Shown: in pieces, positions 36,122 to 50,400 of the stretch
Position numbering within the stretch: the stretch's first letter is position 1
How the letters are laid out: every line of letters begins with the position of its first letter
Assembly: GCA_963402885.1 (NCBI GenBank)
Contig: OY727102.1
Location: forward strand, 4,030,001 to 4,094,000
DNA: 64,000 nucleotides
Direction: 5' to 3'
DNA from: Antedon bifida
Lineage: Eukaryota; Echinodermata; Crinoidea; Comatulida; Antedonidae
Notes under the pieces: model-generated
Told to the model about the DNA's origin: nothing
Seen by the model: the letters and a program-made list of their open reading frames with translations, nothing else
Databases searched by the model: none
Made by a program: the position numbers and the translations under genes

Positions 36122-38448
36122 AAACGATACTATAAACACTTATCTTTAACATATCAAACTCTTGTTCATGAAAAAATATCACAAGTGTATTTTGCAATTA
36201 TTTAAGTTGTTTCCATTGAAATCTATTAGGAATTTTTTTATGTGCTTTTGTAAACAACCCGCTAACCCGAAACACATCATGTTTGGTACCTGTCTGTTCG
36301 AAAATATATCAGCTATCATAATCCTAAAGGAAAATTTCTAACAAGGATATGTGAATCCTTGACTGATTGGCTATAAAGATAAATTACGATTATGATTATG
36401 ATTGGCTGATGCTTTTGTTTACGATGAAACAGCATCCATCGTAGTTTTTCGAATGAAGGTTTCAACACATATTTATGAATTTAATCATTATTTTTATCCA
36501 TATATTTTTTTTCAATAACAAATGTACCACATTGATATATTTTCGAGTTTTGACAGAGTCTTGTCGCGTTGATCTGCGGCGCTATTTCATTGTTGAAGAT
36601 TTCCTGAGCTAGAGAACGACTCGTATGTTTTCAATAATAACTCTTCATTAAACCAATTTTAATAAACAACCCCTCATTTTAAAGCTGATTAAATATAGAT
36701 TACGAATATTTAAAAATCTAAAAAATATTATTTCCAACACTACGCTGATTTTGTGATGCCATGCCTCATATAAACAAACAAATCTATATTAAAGGAAGTG
36801 AACAGAAGTAATAAGTGTAAATAAAGAAAATATCCAAAACATATTTACTACTTGTTTTGTTGTTTTCTGAAACATCCACGCTGCATTACACCAAATAATA
36901 TTTGGAACAATAAAATAATAGTGGTGACTAAGAAAACTGTGATTTGAAAGGGTTTTCCATAAAAAAAAATACAATTAATTTCCAAAATAAGTAAAATACA
37001 CTTTATTTACAATATATACAGTGTTTAGAAAAACAGTTAATGTATCTATTTTCAAGGAAAAAAACCTAATTTCATTTAATCCTATGTAATATATATTCCA
37101 CTAGTATACTAAAAAGTAAAGATTATTCCAGAAATACTATATTCTTTTTTTCTCTATTATAATAATAATACTCATAATTATACCATATCAATATACAGTA
37201 GAACCTATCCTTTGTCAAGTTTGTGAAACAAAGGGCAATATGTTGTTTAACTCTGTGGCTAACACATACATATTAAAGGGACACTTTACTGAATTCTAAA
37301 GTAGTTCAAAAGTGTAGTGAAACAAAAAGGGTTTTTGCCACAAACAATTGCTTAGTAAATAATACTTATACAGTAGAACTGTATTAATGTTAATGCAATG
37401 TTCAGAACTGTTTATACAGTAATATTACTATATAAATCACACTCATTTACTTCATTATATTCATTAATTGATAGAGGTGTGTACAAATTCATCATAATTT
37501 ATCACAGTTTTTGTATTTAAAAATTGACATAATAAAATGTGGTCTAGGCAGATTCAAACACCCCACTCGCAGGCTGACTGGTGTAAGGCTACAGTCACAC
37601 TACAACCCCAAGCCAGGCTTCACTGAAGCCAATTTGTAATAACTGATGTAGAAGATCGGCCACAGAAAACAATAGAAAATACTTTTCACAAACAAAGTAA
37701 TTCCCAATGTAGCATTTCAGGACTGAACAGGACCACTGATATAATTAATGTTGACATTTTGAATCCTTACACGACGATGTGTACTTATATTATACTTCCA
37801 TAGTGATAATAAAGAAACTGGTTTCCAGGCTATATTATAAACTATTTATGGTAAGGAAAAGTTTGTTTTTAAACCAAGTAAAATTGTGTAATATGCAACA
37901 AAGGTGCAGCCACTAAGGCCATTGATATCAACAACAAAAGATTGGGTCATTTTAAATATGGTGGTGATCCCTGAGTAGTAGAGGTATGGCAGATTGGTAA
38001 TTTAGGTGGAAACTAGTATTCATATCACAGGATCTGTTTTACATTCCGTTGTACAGTTTCATAACTGCACACTTATATTACATGGCTACAAGTGTATTTT
38101 AAGCAAAAGTATATACTTCCAATAAGAGGCATCATATTGGGAATCTGAAAAATAACGTTGTTCCGAGATGAAAGACACCACTGTAATTGGCAACGGAACA
38201 ATCATTAAAGTTGCCATTCTGAGTAGAGACAATAAATACCGTTTTGAACAGAGTCATTGGCCTGCCATTCTGATGAGAGATACACTGGCTGGCTATTGAC
38301 ATCGAGTACTAACACTGGTTGCCATTTTAAACAGGCATTGGCTGCCATTCTGAACAGAGGAAAAGGCTGCCATCATAAAATCCTCAGGATGTTCTCTCAT
38401 AACTGATTTCACTCTTTTATAATACCAGGTGTGTGTTCAAATGCTACT
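36122..38448. other. Between MRPS16 and INTS3; probable INTS3 3' UTR
   Basis: No coding sequence seen. A minus-strand AATAAA at 37007-37002 could end the INTS3 transcript, giving a ~1.4 kb 3' untranslated region. Within it, GCCATTCTGA-GAG-like sequence recurs about four times between 38200 and 38360 at 40-60 base intervals. Confidence 0.35.
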
Positions 38449-41400
38449 TCAATCACTGTCAGATCCTGTTGCTGCTGCTGATTTCTTCCTTTTCTTTGGC
38501 TTTGGTTTTGTCTGTTCTTCCTGTTGATAAAACACAATCTTATAAGCAAATCGCTAATTAATTTCTGTATACATTTAACAACTCGGTAAAAACAGGTTTA
38601 TCACATACTTCCTTAATAATACAATATACAAGTACAACACTCATACTCCACAGTCACACCCACAACTTTGGAGAGACCCCATTCACATCAATCCTGCAAT
38701 ACCAGAGTTTTCAATAAAACAAAAGGGAATAAATACACTAAATGTTTGACCCAAGGGTGACCTGACCCTAAATAGCACCACACATCACATTACCCTACAC
38801 ATTGGATCTCTGGTGTGTCCACAGTACGCTTCTAGAGTGCGGACTGCATTCAGCTGTTCAACTTTGGTATTTTGAATTCCAGAGTGTTGTTTTTGTTCAG
38901 GTATTTGGTGTTTGCTACATTAATGTTTAACTAGTGTTTTTAACATTAAATCACACTGACATTAAGCAACAACTGTCATTTGAGATGCTTCCTCCTGCTT
39001 AAAACGAATGCTAATTTTTTTTTACATATTATTAGTTTGGCATTAATTGGATAATGTCACAGGATAGTGACAAATTACCTCTTCTGATTCTGATGATGAG
39101 TTTTCATTATTCAAAACTTGTTTTTTACTCTTTGGACTCGTAAACCCAGGTGACCGACGGGTACCACGTCCACTTCTCGTTGACCGGCTAGAATCTTCAA
39201 TGAAGTCTACTAGAGCAAATAGATCACTGTACCTAAATTCCAAGGAAACAATAAATGAATAATATTGTGGTGTGTACCTAGCAAACCAGTATACCCAGAA
39301 AATATGCATGTAAATAGAAAGGCTTCACTATGGGATTTCTGCAACCACTAAATGTCACAAAGATGATATGAATTTACATGAAGCAAATGTGTTAACAGAA
39401 TAAATGCATAGTTCAGTGACATTAAATATAACTAAATCATATGTAGATGTTTATCCCATCTAGTACACATCATACCTTGTTTTCTGTGCATCACTACAAG
39501 CCTTCTGAATATGCTGTAGACCTTGTAATACTGGTTCTTGACTAAAAACTACAAGATTTCAAAATGTTATGCAAGGGGCAGTGCTAAAGGTACTCCTTGG
39601 TCATAGTCCTGGTGGTGGAGTGGCTTGGTGGTTATGATGCTTGGCTGCCACTCCAAGGATCCTGGGTTCAAGTCCTGTCACATGTCAGGATTTTTTCTAA
39701 GGACCAAATTACAACTCCACTCCAAAAGACTTGTAATAAGACTTTGTTTATGTAGAGCATCTTGTGTATATGTTTGTCTTGTGTACCTCTGAGGGTCCCT
39801 AATGATCAGCAATTGCTGGATGGATCACCCTCATTATATATGGTGGTAAAAAAAAAAAGAACAGGTCTTCTCAGGTAAGGAGTTCAGTGCACACATCTGT
39901 CTTGTGTGCACTGAACAGAACCCAGTGCATCTTAAAGAACTCTGCTTGCAAAATTAGTTGTGATCTGATTTAATGGTAATCAAGATCATTTGCGGTATCG
40001 ATTTTTATTGGTGAACTTTCAAATGTGATCAGATATTCTCAGTTGCTACAACTGATTGCAATGCGATATATATCTGAATAAGATTTTATTTATGTAAATG
40101 TACAATATAGTAAGCTACACAGGCTCTAAAGCTTGGTTCCCACTAGGATATAACACAAGTACGTAAGAGCAATGCGAGACCAATCACAAGCGATGGATTA
40201 TTCAAACTGTTTGTCACCGGTCAACTCGCTTGCGTTGCATTCCAAGTGGGAAACAAGTGAAACAACATGGATGTGAATTAACTACTTGTATAATTTATAG
40301 ACTTACACATAGTTTGTCTGATTCCTGCTGCTTGCCTTAAAGCATCTAGATGTGCCAAAATCTGTGGTGGTGTTGGGTTTTGTAACTTAGGATTTGTCCT
40401 GTCACAAAAAAAAATGTTTAAAAAGTCCCATGTACAGTACTACGACAAGCTGTGATGTTTTTTGTCATGTATATAAGGCAGTAGTTTTATATTTAAATTG
40501 CACTGTTGGTTATAACCATGGTGATGGAGATGAACATATCTTACCGTTGTCGTATTCGTTTGTTTGCCGTCGTTGACCTCATCATGAGTGTTTTGGTCTG
40601 TTCAGCAATGTGTTGTTCATCTTGGATGATCCAATTACAAAGGATTGCTGTGGCGAACCGGTCGCCATTTTGACCGTTCCGACACATCACAGGCCTCAGA
40701 AAGTCTAAAGAACACCTAAAGGGTAAGTCAAATTTTAAATATTTAAAATTTGACCACTTCAAAATAAAAAAACACAGAGTTCCTAAGAGGACACAATTTT
40801 TGCAATAGTACCCTGAGGGAAGTTAATCTCTTAATAGTAATTTAATAATAATAATAGTTCATTCTTATGTAGCACATATAAGCAAGCTCTCAATGCGCTG
40901 AACATTATTACCCCAGTCATTGTTTGGATCAAACACTTATGGAAACATACTCCCATAATGCAGCTAGTAATCAGCTAGTATAAAACCAATTTTATAACCT
41001 AGGTGGAGACAGGCAAACGTAAGTAAAGTGTCTTGCCTACAGATATAAGCAATGCGGCAAGAGTTGGAATTGAACCACGATCTCGCGATCAGTAATCCAG
41101 CGTCCAACAAACTCTCACAAAATTTAAAATGATAATATGCTTACCTTTCTAGTTTGAGCATCAGTAAAATACTAGCCAATGCTTCAGGATGATCTTCAAA
41201 CAATAAAACAAGTAAGAATTACAACGCAGCTGAAAAAAGTCTCTTCTATCTTTTTTTATAATATGATATTCAAAGAAAACACAATTCAATTCTTCCTAAA
41301 GTGTATGATTTACATTAACAAAATAGTAAATTATTCTTATTTGGTGCTACTTTAAAAAAAAAGTTAAATGTTAAACGCACCATGGTAGTTAAGCTTTGGT

Positions 41401-44400
41401 ACAACTGTGATGAAGTGGTCTACTTCTATCTCATGGGCTGCTAATAATTGCCACACTATGTATTGCTCAAAAGTTTCCCAGCCAAGAGTCTCCTCTGAAA
41501 CAAAAATTGATAAACAATCAACATCTTGTCCTTCAGGTGGGACACTCATAGGGATTGTGTCCCATTGTACTGAAGAGTAAAAAGAATAAACAAAAATGAT
41601 GCTCATGTAACATGATTACCCACAGAATAGGACCTACAATGACCAGAACACAGGGTTGATAAGGATTGTTTATTTCGTGCCTTTTATAATATTCAATAAT
41701 ACATATGTTTACCTTCTTGTTTACATATTTGCTTGCTCTCTTAACCTAAGGCCTTTTTTAATCACTCACATTCAGTAACACTTTATTAGTCCAAATAAGT
41801 AACTTACCTAAAACACTTGCTACAGACTCTTTCTTGAACATCTCCAGGCATCCTTCCATGATTTCACAGATAAGGTCTTGAAGCTGATGAAAATATTATA
41901 CAGGTATAAAACTATTCTAGTATATAAGTGTAAAAGGTATATTTACATTTTTTCCATGATAGTACTTAGAATATAGCACCTTGAGCATTTATTATTTAAA
42001 TATTTGCGCTTTATAAATACTATTTAAAAATATGCTAGTTATTGACTTACTTGAGAAGGGTCTAATGATCCAGCTACTATATTCAAAAGATCAATGTTCT
42101 TAATAGTTGCATCTGGAAACTATATAGAGAAATACAAGATTAATTAATTATATATATTACATAGCCTATGTAAATACGTGAACATGATTGGTTCAAACTG
42201 CATCACATGACAACTGCTGCGAGGATCGTAAATCGTATATATCCTCAAGTACGATTTTATTGATGGAGTAATTTTCGCGTAATTATCGTGTCCTTGTCAT
42301 TAAACATATAAAATCCAGCAAATTCTCGAGTACGATGATATTGACTGTGTAAACAAAAGTCATCTACTGGGACTTGAACTCGCGATGAAATTGTCACTCC
42401 ATCACAAGACAACGCTTCGTGCAATGCGCCACGGAACTTGCTTGAAGAAATTAATCAACTAAACTATTTAAACTATGCATACATAGCGCCCTAATTTGTT
42501 ATTAGTCCTCCCTAGATGTAATGAAAGACTATTTGTGCTTGGTTAATACTGACGATAGTAACCGGTTACGCGCGGCGCGCTGTGAACATCCTGTGATTCG
42601 ATCCTCGAAAAAGACGAATTATCCAGCCTAGGCTACCTACCTGATAATAATAATTATTATTGTTAATGTAGGCTTATTGATAGGCCTATATATATAAATA
42701 TTTTATTGCCAAGGAATCATTAATTAGTAATTATCTGTATATTATTCTTCGCAAGGTAAGGTGAATGCAACTAGGACACAGGCTTATTACAAAGGAGGCC
42801 TAGCTACACCCGACCCAGCTAGCAGTAGATATTCAACTTGTTGTTGGCTATGTAATATAACAGATATCGCCTTTTATATCGGTAAAATATAAGATTTGAC
42901 AACCCCTTGGGAATGATATTTTGTTTGAGGGAATATATTTCCCTTAGTGCTTCACGCTTCGGGAAATATAGTCCATCAAACAAAATATCATTCCCTCAGG
43001 GATGTCAAATCTTATATTTAACCTCTAAGCAGGCAATATCTGTATAATATTGTTTCCAATTTAGTACAGTCAATTTTATACAGTCACACTTTTTATATAC
43101 TTGGTAAAAAAAACAAAACAAAGTGTACTTACATTTGCATATACAGGTGGGATAAGAAAACACATCAGTCTAACATTGTCCTCTTGGCATGTCTAAAACA
43201 AACACAAATTAGAATTTTTAATCTAATTTACAAATAAAATTGAGTAGGAAATTGATAAGATTCATCTTTAAACATTTGTGAATTTCCTTGTAAAAAGTAA
43301 TTAACACCTAACAGGGGAGGTACAACACTGAGGATCACAAAGCTCAAACAGTGTGCTGTTTTAATAAATGTAACAGTTTACAGTACAGTATCAATACCAC
43401 CTAGAAATTACGTTATTTATTTTAAAATTAGAAATGTGTAAAATCTTCCTGACAGGGAGGGGCAAGCCACACTTAAAACATAATATTATACTATCTAGAG
43501 TGGCAAAAACTGAGAGGAAAACAATTTCGGATTTAAAAATGTCCTATGAATTTATAGCTCCATAATAACAGTGTTTGTGAACAATCCCTGCCGTTGTTAT
43601 TCTTACTCCAAAATCTTTGACTAAGCATTTTCCAAGGTCTTTGAGTTCTGTGTTCTTGCAAACTTCTTCATAGACAACCAGTTTATTTTCTGTTGTTTTC
43701 TTACTGAAATATAACATTTTATTGATTATTGTCCCATTCCAACCACCAAGAAAATAGATGTAATTAATTCACACATCATTTAACTGTATCATGGTTGATA
43801 GTGTTACAGTCATTTGACATGGTAATAACCAAATAATTATCTTAAAATGATGATGATAAAGCATCAAATAATTAAATGAAACATACCTTGCTTGAAGAAA
43901 GTATAAAAGATGGTAGCCAATTTGTTTCTGTTTCTCATACATACAACATACTAAGGTTAATAATTCTACAGGGCATAATTCATCTTCATTCTCTTGGTTA
44001 AGGTTCCTACAGACAAGGGGAAAAAATAACAGTATTAAACTAGGCCTAGCTAGGCTAGGCCTACAGACTGTCCAAGAGAGGACATTCACCGCAAGCTGCT
44101 TAGGTAGTGCATTGTTTCTCTCGTTTTATCATAATTTAACCATAAAACGTTTAAGACAAGGAATCACCTGGTTTAATGTTTTTAAAGTACTATATATGAA
44201 AACATCACAAATTGTTGGGAATGGGTCTTTAAATCTGATTCAAATGACGGGAATCTATTTTAGATGTTATATAAAACAAATAATGAATATATATTTGTGT
44301 AATGGTACAAATAATGGCATTTGGTGAATGATGAAAGGTTATATATTATTAAAATAACCTTTCATCATTCACATCATGCCATTATTTGTACCGTTACACT

Positions 44401-47400
44401 CATAAACATTCATTATTTGTATAACATATATGTAGTGATATGAAATCATTGTATCCATATACGGGCACTTCACATTTGACATCAAGTTTGATAGTGTAGC
44501 TTTAGATATGTAATGAATAAATGTGGATGACATATGGCCTAAAAAAAATTCTTTTATTTAAGAACTACTTAATTAAAATTTTAAAAAAGTTGCACAGGTT
44601 GTTAAGAGATTATTTAGAGAGTTAGGTTTTGTTTATTACAGGGTTATGTTGATTATTTAGACATTGCGTTGATTATTTAAGGGATTAAGTTGATATATTT
44701 GGCTCTTAAAATTGTGCAGCCCATAATGATGTTATGGCTGAATAGAAAATCAACAAGGCATGACTCAAGAATCAAACAAAAACAAATGAATGAAGACTAG
44801 GATCATGAATGAGCAAAGATATGATTTATTTTAAATTTCGGTACTCACCTAAAAATTACAAAAATTGGTTTTCCTATTGAGTCTTCTATTGACCTGCATT
44901 GAAAGAAAATATGAACATTTAAGTGAAATCTGTGAAAAAAAAAACAACCAAATACATTTCACCAGGCTTGAAAGTTCTTACCATTGATGGTGATTCATGG
45001 ACATAACATAAGGGTGAATGGTAATAATATACCAACAGATTGGAAGAATTATCAATTATTAGCTCAGTGTTTAACTTAGTGCTTTATGTTAATAATATAA
45101 AAACAAATGCAATTATCTTACTCTTCATTAATTTCTTGTGGTAGTAATTCGTTGGTAAAATGTGATTTATATAAAGTACAAAGAAACATAGCTAGTGGTC
45201 CCGCAGTATCAGCATCAAATGTGTCCTATAAACAGAAATAAATATAATATCATTAAATGACTTCAACAAAATAGATTCCATATTTATACAGCATCTTTTA
45301 TGTCACTTGTAATGCCACTTTTCTACACAGAACGTTCAAATTCCAAGCTCCCTTTAATGATTTTATTTAGCTCCTTATACCACTTACACATGTGTTTCTT
45401 CCAAATCATGTTCCTTGTGCCCTATATTCATTCAAAATGTTGGGTTAGGATGCTTAATACTTACAAATTCAAGAATAACTCCACACAGATTCTCCATCAA
45501 TTCACACTGCCTTTCTGTATCTGCATTCCTGATGAGGATTGACATAAAGAAAACATAAATAACATACTTTCATATAAAAACAATAATATTTGAGACAGGA
45601 TGTCCTAACCATTAGACCACTGGGGCTTTCATGGTATTGTTTAAACTTGATTGGATAGGGACTGTTTAACATTCTCGGCGTAGTATGGCGGAACAGCATT
45701 AGTTCCTCTATTGTACGCACATGTACCAGAGATATATTACCTTTGTTCATAAAGCTGCTCACAAATATCTTTAAGTTCGCCCTCAATTTGTTCTAGATAT
45801 GACTCAATGTCGCCCTCATTCTCCTCCTCTTCTTCATTTATTGGACGGAAGATCCTTTCATCAATTTTACAGTTTGCTGCAGTTTGATTATGAAAACAAT
45901 GATTGATAATGACACTACAATATATAATCATATATTCACAATTGCCTGGTGAATTATATATACTATTTATAAATACATTCACAGGCACAGAATAACTCCC
46001 AAAGTGCCCAGAAATATATAATAAAAATTAGTAATTAGCGATTAAACAGTAATGATGAGAATCTCAGAGGATAAAAGAGCCCCAACTGAGATTCAAACCA
46101 ATTGGGGGTTTTCATAGTATGGTAAAAAAATATACTGCAGTATTTCTTCTTTAACAGTAAAAAATTAAATATAATTTGATTATGAAGAAACGATACACTA
46201 ACTTTTTTCCTCCTCTTCGTCATCACTGAATTCTGGTATGGTCTCTTCTTTGTGATTTGATGAGACAGTATCATCTTCTTTCTGCATTGATGTTTGTCCA
46301 CTATCAATCAATGCTGGAGGTTCCTTGGCTGGTGGTGCTATCAAGAATTATAGCACAATCAGTTTAGTATAACAGTATTATTTATATTTATTATAGCAAT
46401 TAGCAGCAGTTCTTACATACTGAAAATGGTGATTAATGAGTAGTGTGGCAAATCCTTAGAAAAAATGATTTTAAAAAGTCTTTTATTACTATTGCTTTCT
46501 ATTTGCTAAGACCTAGGATTTGGCTGTTTTCTGAACCTATAATCCGCCAAAAGTGTTTCCAGGAATGTAGTGAGCCTGCATCATGCACACAATGAAATGA
46601 CAGCTAGTTTCTATGTTGCCAAAAAGCTTGTAACGGCTATGAGTGGTCACTGGTTAAACCCAGGGGCCACAGAGCCTAAGACACTCCACATCATGTATGG
46701 TACATATAAATACAAGAAGATCTTACTGTCTGGTGTACAAAACTCTGAAAACGTCTCCCTAATCATGGCTCGCAGTTCCTTGTCCAATTTAGAATTGTCA
46801 AACAATGGTGACAACGACCTATAAAAATGCAGAGAAATGTTGATTTATTTTTTACTTTATTTTTAACTTACACGCTCAGCCACTAGATGTTTTTGGTGTG
46901 TAGCCTAGGGGACAAGTCGTCAGGAGTTGATCGTAAATATGTGAAAGTTGGTGCGCGCCTTCGTCTCTATTCATCTTTTTATATAGCAATTGAAGAAGTC
47001 AAGCTGACAGCTAAACGAAACTGCCTTGAAACGCAAGGTAAAATTATACTGGTTTACACTCAACGAACTATCATATTAATATACCAATAGAAGCCAGAAG
47101 AAAATGTATTCACTATAAATAAATCATTAACAAGCCTTTTCAAAGGACCTTTATTCCTTAATTTATTTGATTACCAGAAACATGAATAAGTAATTCATGA
47201 ACTACTGTACTCCTAACACATTAGACAATTGGAATACTTACGAAAGAACTCTTTTTTCTAGAATAGCTCGAAGAGAACAAAAAACACCTTGACGAATCTG
47301 ACTCTCCAAAGCTGGATAAAAATTTGAAATAATCTACAACAGGAAATAAATTACGTAAGCAAATTGTACTATAAAAAATGGTTCAAATGAATTCATTTCA

Positions 47401-50400
47401 ATCACTGTTGTTTTTAGGAATGAAGCACTTGGCAAGCCTGGATACAAGCAAACCACAATCCCATTAATTCCACCGCATAATTTTCATCACATTTGACCTA
47501 GCTAGGTCCACAGTTATATACAGTAGTAGTAACTTACCCTACATAAGAAATCAAGAAGTGTAGCTGTTATTGCAGGATGAGACCTCATTGAATGGTGCAT
47601 TACAAGTATTGCTGGCTCTATCATAAATAAAAGAGAAAATAATGTTCAATAAAATAAACAAAAATATCTTATTGAAAAATTGAAAATGTGAAGAAAAAAT
47701 GTGTTTAGTATACATATATATATATATATAAGAAAAATACTATGTGTAATTTGGGACAGAGAAAGATGAGATACGAGACGATGGCCTTCTGTGCAGAAAC
47801 AATAAAACAATTGTTTTCCTTCTAAACTTACCTATATCCATAATGTTCCCCTTCGGTGAACTAAACACAAGCCAGTCATAGAAAAGAGCTAATTTGGCAC
47901 TAGATGCAGCTACATTTGACTGAAAAAAAAATACATCAAAAAATAATAATTCAGCATTTTGTTCAATTAATTTCAATTTATGTTTATTGGATAAATTTAA
48001 TGAAACATAACTAATTAAAACTGGTTAATTGCAACCCAATATGAAATGTTCATATATGCCTCATACTCACAGTACAGGTAGTAAGTAACCAACCAATCAC
48101 AGCCCATCTCTGTATCACATCTGAACACAAGATGTCATTGGACGGATGAACAACTCCACAGATATATCGTATCAGGTCACAACGCAGTGATTGACTTTCG
48201 GCCGTTGATAAGTACTGCAAGCATAAGTAAAAATGTTTTAATACTGTAAAGCCCAACATTTTCCGGGCCCTAAATTTTTGCTATTTTAAATTTCTAACTA
48301 TTTCGCGACCTTTTATTTTTGCGATTTGAGTTTCTTGTCGTCTTCTATAATTTGTCAAATGTATTTTATCTCTGCGATTAACGTCAAACAATTGAATAGC
48401 ATCACTAAAATGACTGAATATGCGATTGTAAATTTAGGAATGCAAATAAATAAACGTTTTGGCTACACAGTGGGAGAGAAACGTGCTTAATAGGCTCTTA
48501 GATAGTAAAAACCCCCATAATTAATGTACTCTACCAAATTATAGTTTGTTTCTACAACAACGAACAACGCCTGCCAGATCATGCAGTGAGGAATCTCCAC
48601 AAACACACGAGGTGCGAGGCGATGGTATTTTTGCCGTTTACTTCGCATGTGGAATAATTACTTTATAGACACATTACAGATTATTCAATGATTTAATTGA
48701 CAAAAGATTCGTCAAGCAAGTACAGTATACATTTAATAAAATACCTAAAAAATGTCGTAAGCTTTTTTATTCCAATTCTAACATTATTTTAGCGATTAAT
48801 CCTCCATGGCGCCATGCTTCTCGATCGCTGAGGAATTTCATCGTTTTGAGCGAAGCGCAATTTGAGTAGGGCCTAGCATATTCGGACGGTTGTAATTATT
48901 TTAATGTTTTAATATAAATAATATAAATAATCAAGGATTGTAAATGTTTCAAAGAATACACAATTTTATCGTAACTATTTTATATTAATTTTGTCCATAA
49001 TTCTATTGCCTAGGCCTAGACAGTAATAATAGGCCTACCTAGATAACTAAACCTAGGCCTGATCGACTCTAACATCGTGGGGAATTTCATGATTTTTGTG
49101 TGGCCTTTATTTTCGCGATCGTTCTTCAATCAAATCAAACATTTTGGGCTTTGCAGTATCTCTATTAAGAATAGCTTTTCATTTTTACTGTAAGTGAATT
49201 GGTCAGATGTCGTTCTTCCCTTCGGCTCAAATCTAACGCTAGCTATTAGTGTTAGCTCTTTGGTCTAGAGGTATAAAAGTGGTTGCAATGTTTGGAAGTA
49301 TGTTGGAAGCTTTCATTAGAGAGCATCATTGCCATTTCCAGGTATTGTTTGTGTGTTGAGTGTTCAACTAACAATTCTCCTTTTCTGTCGGTTTACCCAG
49401 GTAAAACTAGGCTCAAAATATTCTATAAGATATTTATTTAGAATTTTGTACATACCTGTTTCTGGAACCAATCTTGGTATCGTTTTTGTTGACCAAATTT
49501 CACCTTGAAAATAAACATTGTATTAAAATGTTTTGTAGTCCTGTCTAATGTTAACTTATATTTAGATTTCTAGAATGGAAAAATGTCAAAAATACCTTTG
49601 AAGTTAAAAACACCAGTTTTTTTTCCATATCAGGTGTCAACCGACACGCTAAGTACTTTGGTGATGTCCTTTGTGATAATAACTGCATAATGCCTGAAAA
49701 CAACAAACATTAGCTCTCAATGATTTTTGTAACTATTTTTATAGTTATACGAAACAAGTCTTCAATATTGAAACAGCGGTACATAAAGTTCAATGGTTAG
49801 CACTGATGGAGTAACCTCATATTTATGTGGTATTTACAACTATTTCATTTTAATGATTTTATCACACTCTCAATTAAAAGTATAATCTTTTGATTTTTTG
49901 CATTGTGATTAAATACTCTGTTTAATTTTCCCCAAGAGAATGCAGAACAGTTGGGCGAATTTGTGTTGAATTAACACTAACAGAGATGTTCAGGTAAGCT
50001 ACGGATCATGTGAAATTTATTCTACTACAGTTACTGCAGTAACAACCATCTGTTACTGCAGTAACAACCATCTGTTACTGCAGTAACAACCATCTGTTAC
50101 GGCAGTAACATGTAATTTTAGCTTGTTTCAATGTAGAAGTTGTTGAGGCAGTCACTGTTATAACAGTTGGTACGGTTGTCCTAAAAAAAGAATAATTATC
50201 AGTTGCAAAAAATGAAGTTACTGCAGTAACTACAACTTAGCTGAAGAAAGTTACTGAAGCTGAAGGGCTTTGTGTGTTGGAAAGCATATTTTATATGTTG
50301 GGATGTATGTTGTAATAAATAACCAAAAATAAAAATACCTGTAAATTGTGGGCCAAGGGATTGTGGGTTATGTAAAATATCAAACCAGAGTTTCTCAAAT

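Noticed and set aside
39605-39680. Functional tRNA gene
   Set aside because: A and B boxes are present but the acceptor and anticodon stems do not pair convincingly, and a SINE body plus A-rich tail follows.
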